DNA of 64,000 nucleotides, taken from the NCBI RefSeq assembly GCF_965228805.1, contig NZ_CBDDIE010000003.1, forward strand, positions 248,001-312,000. Direction: 5' to 3'. The DNA comes from JASBTN01 sp965228805. Lineage in GTDB: Bacteria; Pseudomonadota; Alphaproteobacteria; Rhodobacterales; Rhodobacteraceae. The translations under genes were made by a program, and so were the position numbers. The notes under the pieces were generated by a model. The model was not told the DNA's origin, did not search any database, and saw only the letters and a list, made by a program, of their open reading frames with translations. Of the stretch, positions 34,014-42,155 are shown piece after piece (positions within the stretch are counted from its first letter, which is position 1; every line of letters begins with the position of its first letter).

Positions 34014-34475
34014 ATGACACAGAAGGGCATGATTTCAATCGGGCAGATGGCGGAGCGCACCGGCCTTGCTGTCTCGGCCATCCGCTATTACGAAACCGAA
34101 GGCCTGGTGCGCCCAATCCGCACGGTGGGCGGGCAGCGGCAGTTTCATCGCGCCGACATTCGCCGCCTGTCCTTCGTGCGCATTACCCAGCAACTGGGTT
34201 TCACCATCGCCGAAATCCGGGCCCAGCTCGACCGACTGCCAGAGGCACGCACCCCGACCAAACGCGACTGGGAACGACTGGCCCGCGGCTTTCGCGCCGA
34301 ACTGGACCGGCGCATTACCGCCATGGAAGCCCTGCGCGACAATCTGGACGGCTGCATCGGCTGCGGTTGTCTGAGCCTGCAACGCTGCAAGCTCTACAAT
34401 CCGGACGACGGCGCACGGCAGCTTGGCTCCGGCCCACGCTATCTGATGGGCAACCAGACATCGGACGTGTCTTAA
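34014..34475 (+). CDS. soxR: Redox-sensing MerR-family activator SoxR
   Basis: A 153-residue MerR-family regulator. The winged-helix N-terminus is ISIGQMAERTGLAVSAIRYY, followed by a dimerisation helix and the SoxR-specific [2Fe-2S] cluster motif CIGCGCLSLQRC, all four cysteines present, followed by KLYNPDD. Oxidation of the cluster by redox-cycling compounds activates transcription of targets. The adjacent promoter region (33971-34001) carries a SoxR-like box, so it probably regulates the divergent VOC gene and perhaps itself. Start: ATG 34014 (MTQKGMISIGQM), with AAGGG about 9 bases upstream. Confidence 0.95.
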   Translation: MTQKGMISIGQMAERTGLAVSAIRYYETEGLVRPIRTVGGQRQFHRADIRRLSFVRITQQLGFTIAEIRAQLDRLPEARTPTKRDWERLARGFRAELDRRITAMEALRDNLDGCIGCGCLSLQRCKLYNPDDGARQLGSGPRYLMGNQTSDVS

Positions 34476-34531
34476 AGCATAGGTTGATTCAACTTTTTGG
34501 TGCATTAGGTTTCTTACAGGGGGAAATGCCC

Positions 34532-34951
34532 ATGCCTGCCACGTACCAGATCATCGAGCCGCGAAACCTAGTCTACATCCGCTTTGACGGCATTCTCGGA
34601 AGCGTCGAAGTACTGCGCACGCGGGCTGCCCTTGTTACCGATCCAGCCTACCGTGCCGGGTTGGTTGAATTGATCGACATGCGAACCACCAACGCTGTGG
34701 ATTTTGGGATGGTCGGAATGTTGAATATCGTCCGACAGTACCAGGAGCTATTCGACAAACACGGATATCCGGTGTGCATGGTGATCTTTGCGCCCGGGGA
34801 TCTTGGCTATGGCATGGCCCGCATGTTCGAAAGCCTGACCTCGGACGACATTCGTTTCAAACCGATCCTGACACAGACCCGAGACGAGGCGGCGGCTGAG
34901 CTGGAACGCGCCGGGATCACTGAGGCGCACCAGCTTCTGGATGAGCTGTGA
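34532..34951 (+). CDS. Small protein, GMARMFE family, copy 2
   Basis: A 139-residue protein, paralogous to the genes at 33128 and 35051. The start ATG 34532 (MPATYQIIEPRNLVYIRFDG) aligns with copy 1; an in-frame ATG 6 bases earlier (34526) sits only 3 bases from the purine-rich GGGGG and is less likely. Shared features are IIEPRNLVYIRFDGIL, VELIDMRTTNAVDFG, and LGYGMARMFESLTSDD near residue 100. It lies 57 bases after soxR on the same strand. It could be part of the soxR transcript, since no terminator is seen between. Function unknown. Confidence 0.75.
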   Translation: MPATYQIIEPRNLVYIRFDGILGSVEVLRTRAALVTDPAYRAGLVELIDMRTTNAVDFGMVGMLNIVRQYQELFDKHGYPVCMVIFAPGDLGYGMARMFESLTSDDIRFKPILTQTRDEAAAELERAGITEAHQLLDEL

Positions 34952-35050
34952 CGCGGATCACGTCGGTAGCATCACTGCCACCGGCTCATGACATTGGCAC
35001 GAAAATCACGTATATTTCGGCTATTTAGTAAATGTACTGGAGTTGGTATC

Positions 35051-35482
35051 GTGCCTACCTCAACCCATTTGTTCGACCAGGGTCCCCTAATCTACCTGCG
35101 CTACGAGGGGCAGATGACCGGCGCGGAGATGGTTGCCTCGTCTCGTGACGTCGCCCGTTTGCGCGCAGAAAGGGACGGGCTGTCGGTCCTCGTCGATCTC
35201 AGCAGGGTCACCGGCACCGCGCTCAACTATTCACGCATGTCTCGCACCGTCGCTCGGATGAACGCATTGTTCCACCCGGCCCGGGACGGCGTGCCCCAGC
35301 TTACCATCATCTGGGCGCCGGGGGATCTGGCCTACGGCATGGCGCGCATGTTCGAAGCGATATCGCCTGACGAGCTGCGCACGGTGCGGGTTCTGCGCGA
35401 TCAGGATGCGGTGCTGACCCATTGGCCAAACCATCGGGCCAACCTGCAGGACCTGATTGCGTCACCTTCACCATTGACCTGA
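35051..35482 (+). CDS. Small protein, GMARMFE family, copy 3
   Basis: A 143-residue paralogue of the two preceding copies. GTG 35051 is chosen (VPTSTHLFDQGPLIYLRYEG), which aligns with the start of copies 1 and 2; GGAG lies about 9 bases upstream. Shared elements are PLIYLRYEGQM, VLVDLSRVTGTA, IIWAPGDLAYGMARMFEAIS. Copies 2 and 3 share the APGDLxYGMARMFE block, while copy 1 has VAFGMARMFES. The 99 bases before it contain AAATCACGTATATTTCGGCTATTTAGTAAATG, an A/T-rich stretch that may be a promoter. Function unknown. Confidence 0.72.
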   Translation: MPTSTHLFDQGPLIYLRYEGQMTGAEMVASSRDVARLRAERDGLSVLVDLSRVTGTALNYSRMSRTVARMNALFHPARDGVPQLTIIWAPGDLAYGMARMFEAISPDELRTVRVLRDQDAVLTHWPNHRANLQDLIASPSPLT

Positions 35483-35543
35483 TCGGTCGGAAGGTCCACT
35501 CGCGGCCAAACGTTTCGCGTGAAGCGAGAGTGGGCGACACACC

Positions 35544-37217
35544 TCAGCCCGCGTCCCCAGACATGTCCCGCCAGCGATTCACGATCGGATAACGGCGGTC
35601 CAACCAGAAGCTGCGTTTGGTCAGACGGGTACCCGGCGCGGACTGGAAACGCTTGTATTCCGAGATGAAGACAAGGTGTTCGACTTTCTTCACCACTGCC
35701 TTGTCGAAGCCCTCCGCAACCAGTTCGGACACCGATTTCTCGTCGTCGATCAGCCCCTCAAGGATCGCATCCAGCACGTCATAGGGTGGGAGCGAATCCT
35801 CGTCCTTCTGATCCGGGCGCAACTCGGCCGAGGGCGGCTTGTCGATGATTGACACGGGGATGACCTCCCCTTCCGGCCCCGCCATCCAGTTGCGGTGATT
35901 GGCATTGCGCCAGCGGCACTGTTCAAACACACGAGACTTGTAGAGATCCTTGATCGGGTTGTAGCCGCCCGACATGTCGCCATAGATCGTGGCGTAGCCC
36001 ACAGCGACCTCGGACTTATTGCCGGTGGTCAAAAGCATCGCGCCGGTTTTATTCGACAGCGCCATCAGCAACAGGCCCCGCAGGCGGGACTGGATGTTTT
36101 CTTCGGTAATGTCGGGCTCCAGTCCCTCGAAGAACGGGGCAAGCGTATTGGTGATCGCCTGGCGTCCCTCGCTGATCGGCACGAAATCATAGGTGCAGCC
36201 CAGCCGGGTCGCGATATCCCTCGCGTCATCCAGCGAGCCCTGCGAGGTGTATTCGGACGGCAGCATGACACAACGTACGTTCTCGGCCCCCAGCGCATCC
36301 ACGGCGATGGTCGCGACGATGGCCGAGTCGATCCCGCCGGACAGACCCAACAGTACCTTGCCGAAACCGGTCTTGCCGCAGTAATCGCGCAGGCTTTCCA
36401 CCATGGCGCGGTAGTCCTGTTCCCATTCGTCGGGCAGCGGGGCCAGATCGCCCTTGTCCATCCGCCAGCCGTCATCGGTGCGGGTCAGGTCCACATGGGC
36501 CAGCGCCTCGTCAAAGACCGGCATGCGAAGGGCAAGCTCCCCGCCCGGGTTCAGCGCGAAGGTCCCGCCGTCGAAGACCTGGTCATCCTGCCCGCCGACC
36601 ATGTTCAGATAGATCAGCGGCAGGCCGGTTTCGACCACGCGGCCCACCATGTGATTCATGCGAACGTCGTATTTGTTGCGGAAATAGGGCGACCCGTTCG
36701 GGATCAGCAGGAACTCGGCACCGCTTTCCTCCAGCGTCTCGCAGACGTCATCGGCATACCAGGCATCCTCGCAGATCGGCGTGCCGATGCGGATCGGGCC
36801 AACCGAATAAGGGCCCTGCGGCGCGGCCGAGGTGAACTGGCGCACCTCATCGAACACCGTGTCATTCGGCAGGCGCTGTTTCAGCACCCGGTGCACGATC
36901 TTGCCGCCCGACAGGATGTGATAGGCATTATAGAGGTCGCAGCCATCGAAGAAGGGCGCGCCGATCCCGATCACCGGCCCGTCGGCGCAGTCCACCGCCA
37001 GCGCTTCGACCGCCGCCATGGCATCGCGAAAGAACTGCGGGCGCATGACCAGATCCTGGGTTTGATACCCGGTCACGAATGCCTCGGTAAAGGCGATCAT
37101 ATCTGCTCCGGCCGCGCGGGCCTCGCCCCAGGCGGCCCGGGCCTTGTCGCAATTGGCCGCAATGGCCCCCACGGTCGGGTTCAGCTGGGCCAGGGTCAGG
37201 CGAAACGTGTCAGTCAT
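35544..37217 (-). CDS. nadE: Glutamine-dependent NAD+ synthetase
   Basis: A 557-residue two-domain enzyme: an N-terminal nitrilase-type glutaminase (about residues 1-265; catalytic glutamate in MIAFTEAFVTGYQTQDL, lysine in VLKQRLPNDTVF, cysteine in IGTPICEDAW) and a C-terminal NAD synthetase domain with the ATP-binding P-loop GLSGGIDSAIVATIA. It makes NAD+ from NaAD using glutamine ammonia. The start is ATG 37217 (MTDTFRLTLAQLNPTVG); an alternative at 37223 adds two codons. It is convergent with copy 3 of the GMARMFE family and divergent from the MORN gene. Confidence 0.96.
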   Translation of the reverse strand: MTDTFRLTLAQLNPTVGAIAANCDKARAAWGEARAAGADMIAFTEAFVTGYQTQDLVMRPQFFRDAMAAVEALAVDCADGPVIGIGAPFFDGCDLYNAYHILSGGKIVHRVLKQRLPNDTVFDEVRQFTSAAPQGPYSVGPIRIGTPICEDAWYADDVCETLEESGAEFLLIPNGSPYFRNKYDVRMNHMVGRVVETGLPLIYLNMVGGQDDQVFDGGTFALNPGGELALRMPVFDEALAHVDLTRTDDGWRMDKGDLAPLPDEWEQDYRAMVESLRDYCGKTGFGKVLLGLSGGIDSAIVATIAVDALGAENVRCVMLPSEYTSQGSLDDARDIATRLGCTYDFVPISEGRQAITNTLAPFFEGLEPDITEENIQSRLRGLLLMALSNKTGAMLLTTGNKSEVAVGYATIYGDMSGGYNPIKDLYKSRVFEQCRWRNANHRNWMAGPEGEVIPVSIIDKPPSAELRPDQKDEDSLPPYDVLDAILEGLIDDEKSVSELVAEGFDKAVVKKVEHLVFISEYKRFQSAPGTRLTKRSFWLDRRYPIVNRWRDMSGDAG

Positions 37218-37390
37218 GCGCATACATCCTCTGCTCGCGCCAGATATAGCGGGTTTGCGCCGAGGGGAAAGAGGCAGCCCGCCCAAGGCGCGGGAAAACC
37301 GTTGTTTCGTCCCGCGCTCTGACCTAGGCTGACGCCAACGGGCGCGCCAGACAGCCAAGCGCCGAAAGATCAATCAGGGTGAGGATGGAC

Positions 37391-38833
37391 ATGTCGCATC
37401 TGAAGGGGTGGACGAAAGCCGCCGTGGTGGCCGCGGGCCTGACAGCTATCGGTACGCCGGGCATGGCGCAGGATCAGACCGACGACGGGCCGAGCGGCGT
37501 GCATGAATATGACAATGGCGGCATCTACGAAGGCACGTTCAAGGACGGGCTGCAGCACGGCGAGGGCACCCTGCGCCTGCCCTCGGGCTACGAATACACC
37601 GGATCATTCATCGAGGGTGAGATTCGCGGCCAAGGCGTGGCCCGCTTCCCCTCCGGCGCGGTTTATGAAGGCAGTTTCGTCAAGGGCAAGCCCGACGGGT
37701 TTGGCAAGATCACCTTCGCCGACGGCGGCACCTATGAGGGCGACTGGAAAGACGGCGCGATCAATGGCGTGGGCCTGCGCATCTATGCCAATGGCGTGAA
37801 ATACGAAGGCAGCTTCCGCGACGCCCAACACCACGGACAGGGCCGGATGGAGGCGCCTTCGGGCTACGTCTATGAAGGCGACTGGGTCGCGGGCAAACGC
37901 GAGGGCCAGGGGCGTACCACTTTCCCCGATGGCTCGACCTACGAAGGCGGCATGATCGCAGGCGAACGCGCCGGGCGCGGCACACTGAGCAGCCCGGACG
38001 GGATGAAATACGACGGCACCTGGGAAGGCGGGCGCATGCAAGGCCAGGGCGTGCTGACCCAATCCAATGGCGATGTCTACACCGGCGCTTTCTCGAACGG
38101 CGAACGCACCGGCGCGGGGCGCCTGGTCTATGCCAATGGCGATATCTACGAAGGCAATTTCGAGGCTGACCGCCGCCACGGCGAAGGTCACCTGATTGGG
38201 GCCGATGGGCTCGATTACCAGGGCAGCTGGGTGGCTGGCGTCATGGAAGGCCAGGGCGTGGTGAAATATCCCGACGGCTCGACCTATACCGGCCAATTCC
38301 GCGGCGGCGTGGCCGATGGCCAGGGCAGCATCGCCTATGCCGATGGCGGCACCTACGAAGGCGCATGGGTCGGCGGCGTGATCCAGGGTGACGGCAAGGC
38401 GAGCTTCGCCGATGGCGCCTCCTACGAGGGCAGCTTCGCCAATGCAACGTTCGAGGGCATGGGCAAGCTGACCTACCCGGACGGCTACGTTCAGGAAGGC
38501 AGCTGGGTCGCAGGCCAACCCGAGGGCGAAGGCAAGTCGACCTTTGCCGACGGTTCGGTCTTCGAAGGCATGTTCAAGGCGGGCCAACGCCATGGAAAAG
38601 GCAAGCTAACCACGCCCGAGGGTTACTCCTATGACGGCGACTGGCTGGACGGCGCCAAGACCGGCGCAGGGGTCGAGACCTATGTGAACGGCGACGTCTA
38701 CCAGGGCAGCTTCCTGGACGGCAAACGCCACGGCCAGGGCGAGGTTATCTATGCCAATGGCACGCGCGCGTCCGGCACCTGGGAAGCAGGGGTTCTGACC
38801 GAAGGTACACAGGAGGAGGGCGGCTCGAACTGA
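37391..38833 (+). CDS. Secreted MORN-repeat protein (about 19 repeats)
   Basis: A 480-residue protein. A signal peptide is predicted: MSHLKGWTKAAVVAAGLTAI, followed by GTPGMAQ, cleavage near AQ. After about 20 residues the rest is a regular array of MORN repeats in perfect 23-residue register, each reading close to YEGSFxxGxxxGxGxxxFPDG. I count 18 full copies and a partial last one. The final stretch is acidic-rich and reads EAGVLTEGTQEEGGSN. Bacterial MORN proteins are often periplasmic or surface scaffolds. Start ATG 37391 is preferred, with GAGG 6 bases upstream; in-frame GTG 37379 and ATG 37385 are alternatives. Confidence 0.88.
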   Translation: MSHLKGWTKAAVVAAGLTAIGTPGMAQDQTDDGPSGVHEYDNGGIYEGTFKDGLQHGEGTLRLPSGYEYTGSFIEGEIRGQGVARFPSGAVYEGSFVKGKPDGFGKITFADGGTYEGDWKDGAINGVGLRIYANGVKYEGSFRDAQHHGQGRMEAPSGYVYEGDWVAGKREGQGRTTFPDGSTYEGGMIAGERAGRGTLSSPDGMKYDGTWEGGRMQGQGVLTQSNGDVYTGAFSNGERTGAGRLVYANGDIYEGNFEADRRHGEGHLIGADGLDYQGSWVAGVMEGQGVVKYPDGSTYTGQFRGGVADGQGSIAYADGGTYEGAWVGGVIQGDGKASFADGASYEGSFANATFEGMGKLTYPDGYVQEGSWVAGQPEGEGKSTFADGSVFEGMFKAGQRHGKGKLTTPEGYSYDGDWLDGAKTGAGVETYVNGDVYQGSFLDGKRHGQGEVIYANGTRASGTWEAGVLTEGTQEEGGSN

Positions 38834-38886
38834 GCCGCCACCTCGCCGGGGTTCTGTCTGCAAACGGGGCGCTCCCGCCTATCGTT

Positions 38887-38946
38887 GATCATCAAAGATG
38901 ATCGCCTCTCGTTGGGCGCAGCGCTTTTGGCTTTGCCAAAAGCGCT
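38887..38946. terminator. Two hairpins downstream of the MORN gene
   Basis: GATCATC-AAA-GATGATC (38887-38903, seven pairs) is followed by AGCGCTTTTGGC-TTT-GCCAAAAGCGCT (38920-38946, twelve perfect pairs). There is no long T-run after the second stem, but it is strong and lies before the leucine leader promoter, so it probably insulates the two transcripts. Confidence 0.6.
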
Positions 38947-39014
38947 GAGGGTGACACCGGGCAATGCCCGCGAGAGCTACGATCCCACACGCTCCCCGCG
39001 CGACAAAAAAGGAC

Positions 39015-39042
39015 TTTAACTCTGCGCCTCCGCGGCTATAGT
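39015..39042 (+). promoter_or_regulatory. Probable promoter of the leu leader
   Basis: TTTAAC (39015-39020), 16 bases, then TATAGT (39037-39042) within GGCTATAGTCGCGCCCATG. A start site seven to eight bases after the -10 would fall on or beside the A of the leader-peptide ATG at 39050, implying a leaderless leader mRNA. Confidence 0.55.
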
Positions 39043-39049
39043 CGCGCCC

Positions 39050-39130
39050 ATGGCACCGCAGACGCATATCCCTATTCCGGCTTCCGCTTTCGCGGGCCTG
39101 AACGCGCTGCTTCTTCTTAGCCGCCTCTGA
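39050..39130 (+). CDS. Leucine leader peptide LeuL (26 aa)
   Basis: ATG 39050 opens a 26-codon frame that ends TGA at 39128-39130. It encodes MAPQTHIPIPASAFAGLNAL followed by LLLSRL: four consecutive leucine codons (CTG CTT CTT CTT) then Ser, Arg and a fifth Leu just before the stop. It sits 85 bases upstream of leuA. A run of codons for the amino acid made by the next gene is the mark of ribosome-mediated attenuation. There is no Shine-Dalgarno, in line with leaderless translation from a promoter right upstream. The leucine codon block overlaps the 5' strand of the nested stem structure. Confidence 0.85.
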   Translation: MAPQTHIPIPASAFAGLNALLLLSRL

Positions 39131-39197
39131 GCGTGCCGTTCGGCGCGACCGCTCAGAGGATGCCCGCCCTCCGCGCCATATCCCCAACGGCTAAGAA
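39114..39197 (+). promoter_or_regulatory. leuA attenuator region with nested stems
   Basis: Two perfect ten-base complementary pairs are nested. The outer pair is TTCTTAGCCG (39114-39123, inside the leucine codons and Ser codon) with CGGCTAAGAA (39188-39197, just upstream of the leuA start). The inner pair is CCTCTGAGCG (39124-39133) with CGCTCAGAGG (39150-39159), which itself encloses GCCGTTCGGC. The outer strand is precisely where ribosomes would stall for lack of leucyl-tRNA, so stalling would free the distal strand near the leuA ribosome-binding site. No T-run follows either stem, so the block may act on translation initiation or through Rho, rather than a classical terminator. Confidence 0.6.
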
Positions 39198-39215
39198 CAA
39201 CGAAAGATCCAGGAC

Positions 39216-40757
39216 ATGACCAATTCCAAATCCGACCGCGTGTTGATCTTCGACACCACCCTGCGCGACGGCGAACAGAGCCCGGGCGCGACCATGACCC
39301 ATGACGAAAAGCTCGAGATCGCCGAGATGCTGGACGAGATGGGCGTGGATATCATCGAAGCGGGTTTCCCGATCGCCTCCGAAGGCGACTTCCAGGCGGT
39401 GAGCGAGATCGCCCGCAATTCGAAGAACTCGACCATCTGTGGTCTGAGCCGCGCGAACTTCAAGGATATCGACCGCTGTGCCGAGGCCGTGCGCAACGCC
39501 GCCAAGCCGCGTATCCACACCTTCATCGGCACCTCGCCGCTGCACCGCGCCATTCCGAACCTGACCCAGGACGAGATGGCCGACCTGATCCACGAGACCG
39601 TGAGCCACGCGCGCAACCTGGTCGATGACGTGCAATGGTCGCCGATGGATGCAACGCGCACGGAGCATGACTACCTGTGCCGGGTGATCGAGATCGCGAT
39701 CAAGGCCGGTGCCACCACGATCAACATCCCCGATACCGTGGGCTACACCGCGCCGCGTGAATCGGCCGACCTGATCAAGATGCTGATCGAACACGTGCCG
39801 GGCGCGGATGAGATCACTTTCGCCACCCACTGCCACAACGACCTGGGCATGGCCACAGCGAACGCCCTGGCCGCAGTCGAGGCGGGCGCGCGCCAGATCG
39901 AATGCACCATCAACGGGTTGGGCGAACGCGCCGGCAACACCGCGCTGGAGGAGGTCGTGATGGCCCTTAAGGTGCGCAACGACATCATGCCCTACCAGAC
40001 CCAGGTCGATACGACACGGATCATGAACATCTCGCGCCGCGTGGCGCAGGTGTCCGGTTTTGCCGTGCAGTTCAACAAGGCCATCGTCGGCAAGAACGCC
40101 TTTGCCCACGAAAGCGGCATCCACCAGGATGGCATGCTGAAGAACCCCGAAAACTTCGAGATCATGCGCCCCGAGGATATCGGCCTGGCCGGGACCTCTC
40201 TGCCCCTGGGCAAACACTCGGGCCGCGCGGCGCTGAATGCCAAGCTGAAGGACCTGGGCTTTGACGTGGGGGACAACCAGCTGAAGGATGTCTTCGTGCG
40301 CTTCAAGGAACTGGCCGACACCAAGAAAGAGGTGTTCGACGACGACCTGATCGCGCTGATGACCGATGGCAGCGACGCCGCCAACGACCGCATCCAGGTC
40401 AAGTTCCTGCGCGTGATCTGCGGCACCGAGGCACCGCAATCGGCCGACCTGACGCTGGAGATCGACGGCAAGGACCACCAGAAGACCGCCACCGGCGACG
40501 GGCCGGTGGATGCAACCTTCAACGCGATCAAGGCGCTGTTCCCGCACGAGGCCCGCCTGCAACTCTACCAGGTGCAAGCCGTGACCGAGGGCACTGACGC
40601 CCAGGCCACCGTGTCGGTGCGCATGGAGGAGAACGGCAAGATCGTTACCGGTCAAAGCTCGGACACGGACACGGTCGTGGCCTCCGCCAAGGCCTATGTG
40701 AACGCGCTGAACAACCTGCTGGTGCGCCGCGAAAAGACCAAGCCGGAAGCGGTCTGA
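39216..40757 (+). CDS. leuA: 2-isopropylmalate synthase
   Basis: A 513-residue enzyme that condenses acetyl-CoA with 2-oxoisovalerate in the first committed step of leucine synthesis. The DRE-TIM catalytic domain has FDTTLRDGEQSPGATM with the metal and catalytic residues, ATHCHNDLGMATANAL as the HxH metal site, and GLGERAGNTALEE. The C-terminal LeuA regulatory domain is present (about residues 385-513), so feedback by leucine is expected. AGGA lies a few bases before ATG 39216. Regulation by the leucine leader at 39050-39197 is likely. Ends at a clear terminator. Confidence 0.97.
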   Translation: MTNSKSDRVLIFDTTLRDGEQSPGATMTHDEKLEIAEMLDEMGVDIIEAGFPIASEGDFQAVSEIARNSKNSTICGLSRANFKDIDRCAEAVRNAAKPRIHTFIGTSPLHRAIPNLTQDEMADLIHETVSHARNLVDDVQWSPMDATRTEHDYLCRVIEIAIKAGATTINIPDTVGYTAPRESADLIKMLIEHVPGADEITFATHCHNDLGMATANALAAVEAGARQIECTINGLGERAGNTALEEVVMALKVRNDIMPYQTQVDTTRIMNISRRVAQVSGFAVQFNKAIVGKNAFAHESGIHQDGMLKNPENFEIMRPEDIGLAGTSLPLGKHSGRAALNAKLKDLGFDVGDNQLKDVFVRFKELADTKKEVFDDDLIALMTDGSDAANDRIQVKFLRVICGTEAPQSADLTLEIDGKDHQKTATGDGPVDATFNAIKALFPHEARLQLYQVQAVTEGTDAQATVSVRMEENGKIVTGQSSDTDTVVASAKAYVNALNNLLVRREKTKPEAV

Positions 40758-40785
40758 GCGCCGACAGAACGGGTTTGAAAATCAT

Positions 40786-40823
40786 CGAAAAGCGCGGGAC
40801 AGCCTTGCGCTTTTCGTCTTTTT
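40786..40823 (+). terminator. Rho-independent terminator after leuA
   Basis: CGAAAAGCGC and GCGCTTTTCG pair around GGGACAGCCTT-type loop bases, followed by TCTTTTTGG. It begins 29 bases after the leuA stop. Confidence 0.88.
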
Positions 40824-41085
40824 GGGTGGAAAAGTGCAATCGGTATCCGATTCCATTTTTCGAACATTTCCCGCCGGTCATTGGGTCAATAATTCACCCC
40901 TGATTTCATAATCCCCACAAATGAGTCTGATTTCAGCGTCTTACACCCTGCCCTATGCGCGGAAAGGTGCCGCTTTCCCCGCCCTTGCCCCTTTTCCTGA
41001 AACCCGCCCCCGCCTATAACGACGCACGGTCTGCGCCCGGGGAGTCGCGGACCTTTTGGCTATTGAACAGCGGGATATGCGGCAT
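40824..41085 (+). other. Intergenic region before mreB
   Basis: About 260 bases without a gene between the leuA terminator and mreB. It contains the perfect inverted repeat AATCGGTATCCGATT (40838-40852), a candidate operator, and A/T-rich stretches (TCAATAATTCACC, TTTCATAATCCCC, CCGCCTATAACGACG) that could be promoter elements for the cell-shape operon. I cannot choose between them by eye. A TTG at 41056 extends the mreB frame upstream. Confidence 0.4.
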
Positions 41086-42123
41086 ATGGCGGGTTTTGCG
41101 GGCTTGTTTTCATCGGACATGGCGATCGACCTGGGGACGGCGAACACGCTGGTCTATGTGAAGGGCAAAGGGGTCATCCTGAACGAACCTTCAGTGGTCG
41201 CCTATCACGTGAAGGACGGTCAGAAGAAGGTGCTCGCCGTGGGCGAGGACGCAAAGCTGATGCTGGGCCGCACGCCCGGCTCGATCGAGGCGATCCGCCC
41301 AATGCGCGAAGGGGTCATTGCCGACTTTGATTCAGCTGAAGAGATGATCAAGCACTTCATCCGCAAGGTCCACAAACGCACCACGTTTTCGAAACCGAAA
41401 ATCATCGTCTGCGTGCCCCACGGCGCGACCCCGGTCGAAAAACGCGCGATCCGCACTTCGGTGATGAGCGCTGGCGCCCGTCGCGCTGGCCTGATTGCCG
41501 AACCCATCGCCGCGGCCATTGGCGCGGGCATGCCGATCACCGACCCGACCGGTTCAATGGTCGTGGACATCGGCGGCGGCACCACCGAGGTGGCCGTCCT
41601 GTCGCTGGGCGATATCGTCTATGCGCGCTCGGTCCGTGTCGGCGGCGACCGCATGGACGAGGCGATTATCAGCTACCTGCGTCGCCAGCAGAACATCCTG
41701 GTCGGCGAAAGCACCGCCGAGCGCATCAAGACCTCGATTGGCACCGCCCGCATGCCCGACGACGGGCGCGGCGCCTCGATGCAGATCCGCGGCCGCGACC
41801 TGCTGAACGGCGTGCCCAAGGAAACCGATATCACCCAGGCCCAGGTGGCCGAAGCGCTGGCCGAACCTGTGCAGCAAATCTGCGAGGCTGTGATGACCGC
41901 GCTGGAGACTACGCCCCCCGATCTGGCCGCCGACATTGTCGACCGCGGCGTCATGCTGACCGGCGGCGGTGCGCTGCTGGGCGAGCTGGACCTGGCCCTG
42001 CGTGAACAAACCGGCCTGTCGATTTCCGTGGCTGACGAAAGCTTGAATTGCGTGGCTCTGGGCACTGGCAAGGCGCTGGAGTATGAAAAGCAGCTGCGCC
42101 ACGTGATCGACTACGACAGCTGA
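41086..42123 (+). CDS. mreB: Rod shape-determining actin-like protein MreB
   Basis: A 345-residue bacterial actin that forms membrane-bound filaments and organises lateral wall synthesis. Actin-family ATPase motifs are seen: SSDMAIDLGTANTLVYVKGK (phosphate 1), IIVCVPHGATPVEKRA, and MVVDIGGGTTEVAVLSLGD (phosphate 2). The start at ATG 41086 (MAGFAGLFSSDMAIDLG) matches known MreB N-termini with a short membrane-binding segment. In-frame ATG 41077 and TTG 41056 are alternatives. It is first in the mreB-mreC-mreD-mrdA-rodA operon. Confidence 0.96.
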   Translation: MAGFAGLFSSDMAIDLGTANTLVYVKGKGVILNEPSVVAYHVKDGQKKVLAVGEDAKLMLGRTPGSIEAIRPMREGVIADFDSAEEMIKHFIRKVHKRTTFSKPKIIVCVPHGATPVEKRAIRTSVMSAGARRAGLIAEPIAAAIGAGMPITDPTGSMVVDIGGGTTEVAVLSLGDIVYARSVRVGGDRMDEAIISYLRRQQNILVGESTAERIKTSIGTARMPDDGRGASMQIRGRDLLNGVPKETDITQAQVAEALAEPVQQICEAVMTALETTPPDLAADIVDRGVMLTGGGALLGELDLALREQTGLSISVADESLNCVALGTGKALEYEKQLRHVIDYDS

Positions 42124-42155
42124 TCCCAACCTGATTTTCCGAGGCGGGAGGCCCG

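Noticed and set aside
34020..34031. ATG 34029 as the start of soxR.
   Set aside because: AAGGG sits only one base before it, too close for a ribosome-binding site; ATG 34014 with AAGGG further upstream is more likely.
40838..40852. AATCGGTATCCGATT palindrome as a known operator.
   Set aside because: It is a perfect inverted repeat but I cannot link it to a named regulator, so it is only mentioned in the intergenic entry.
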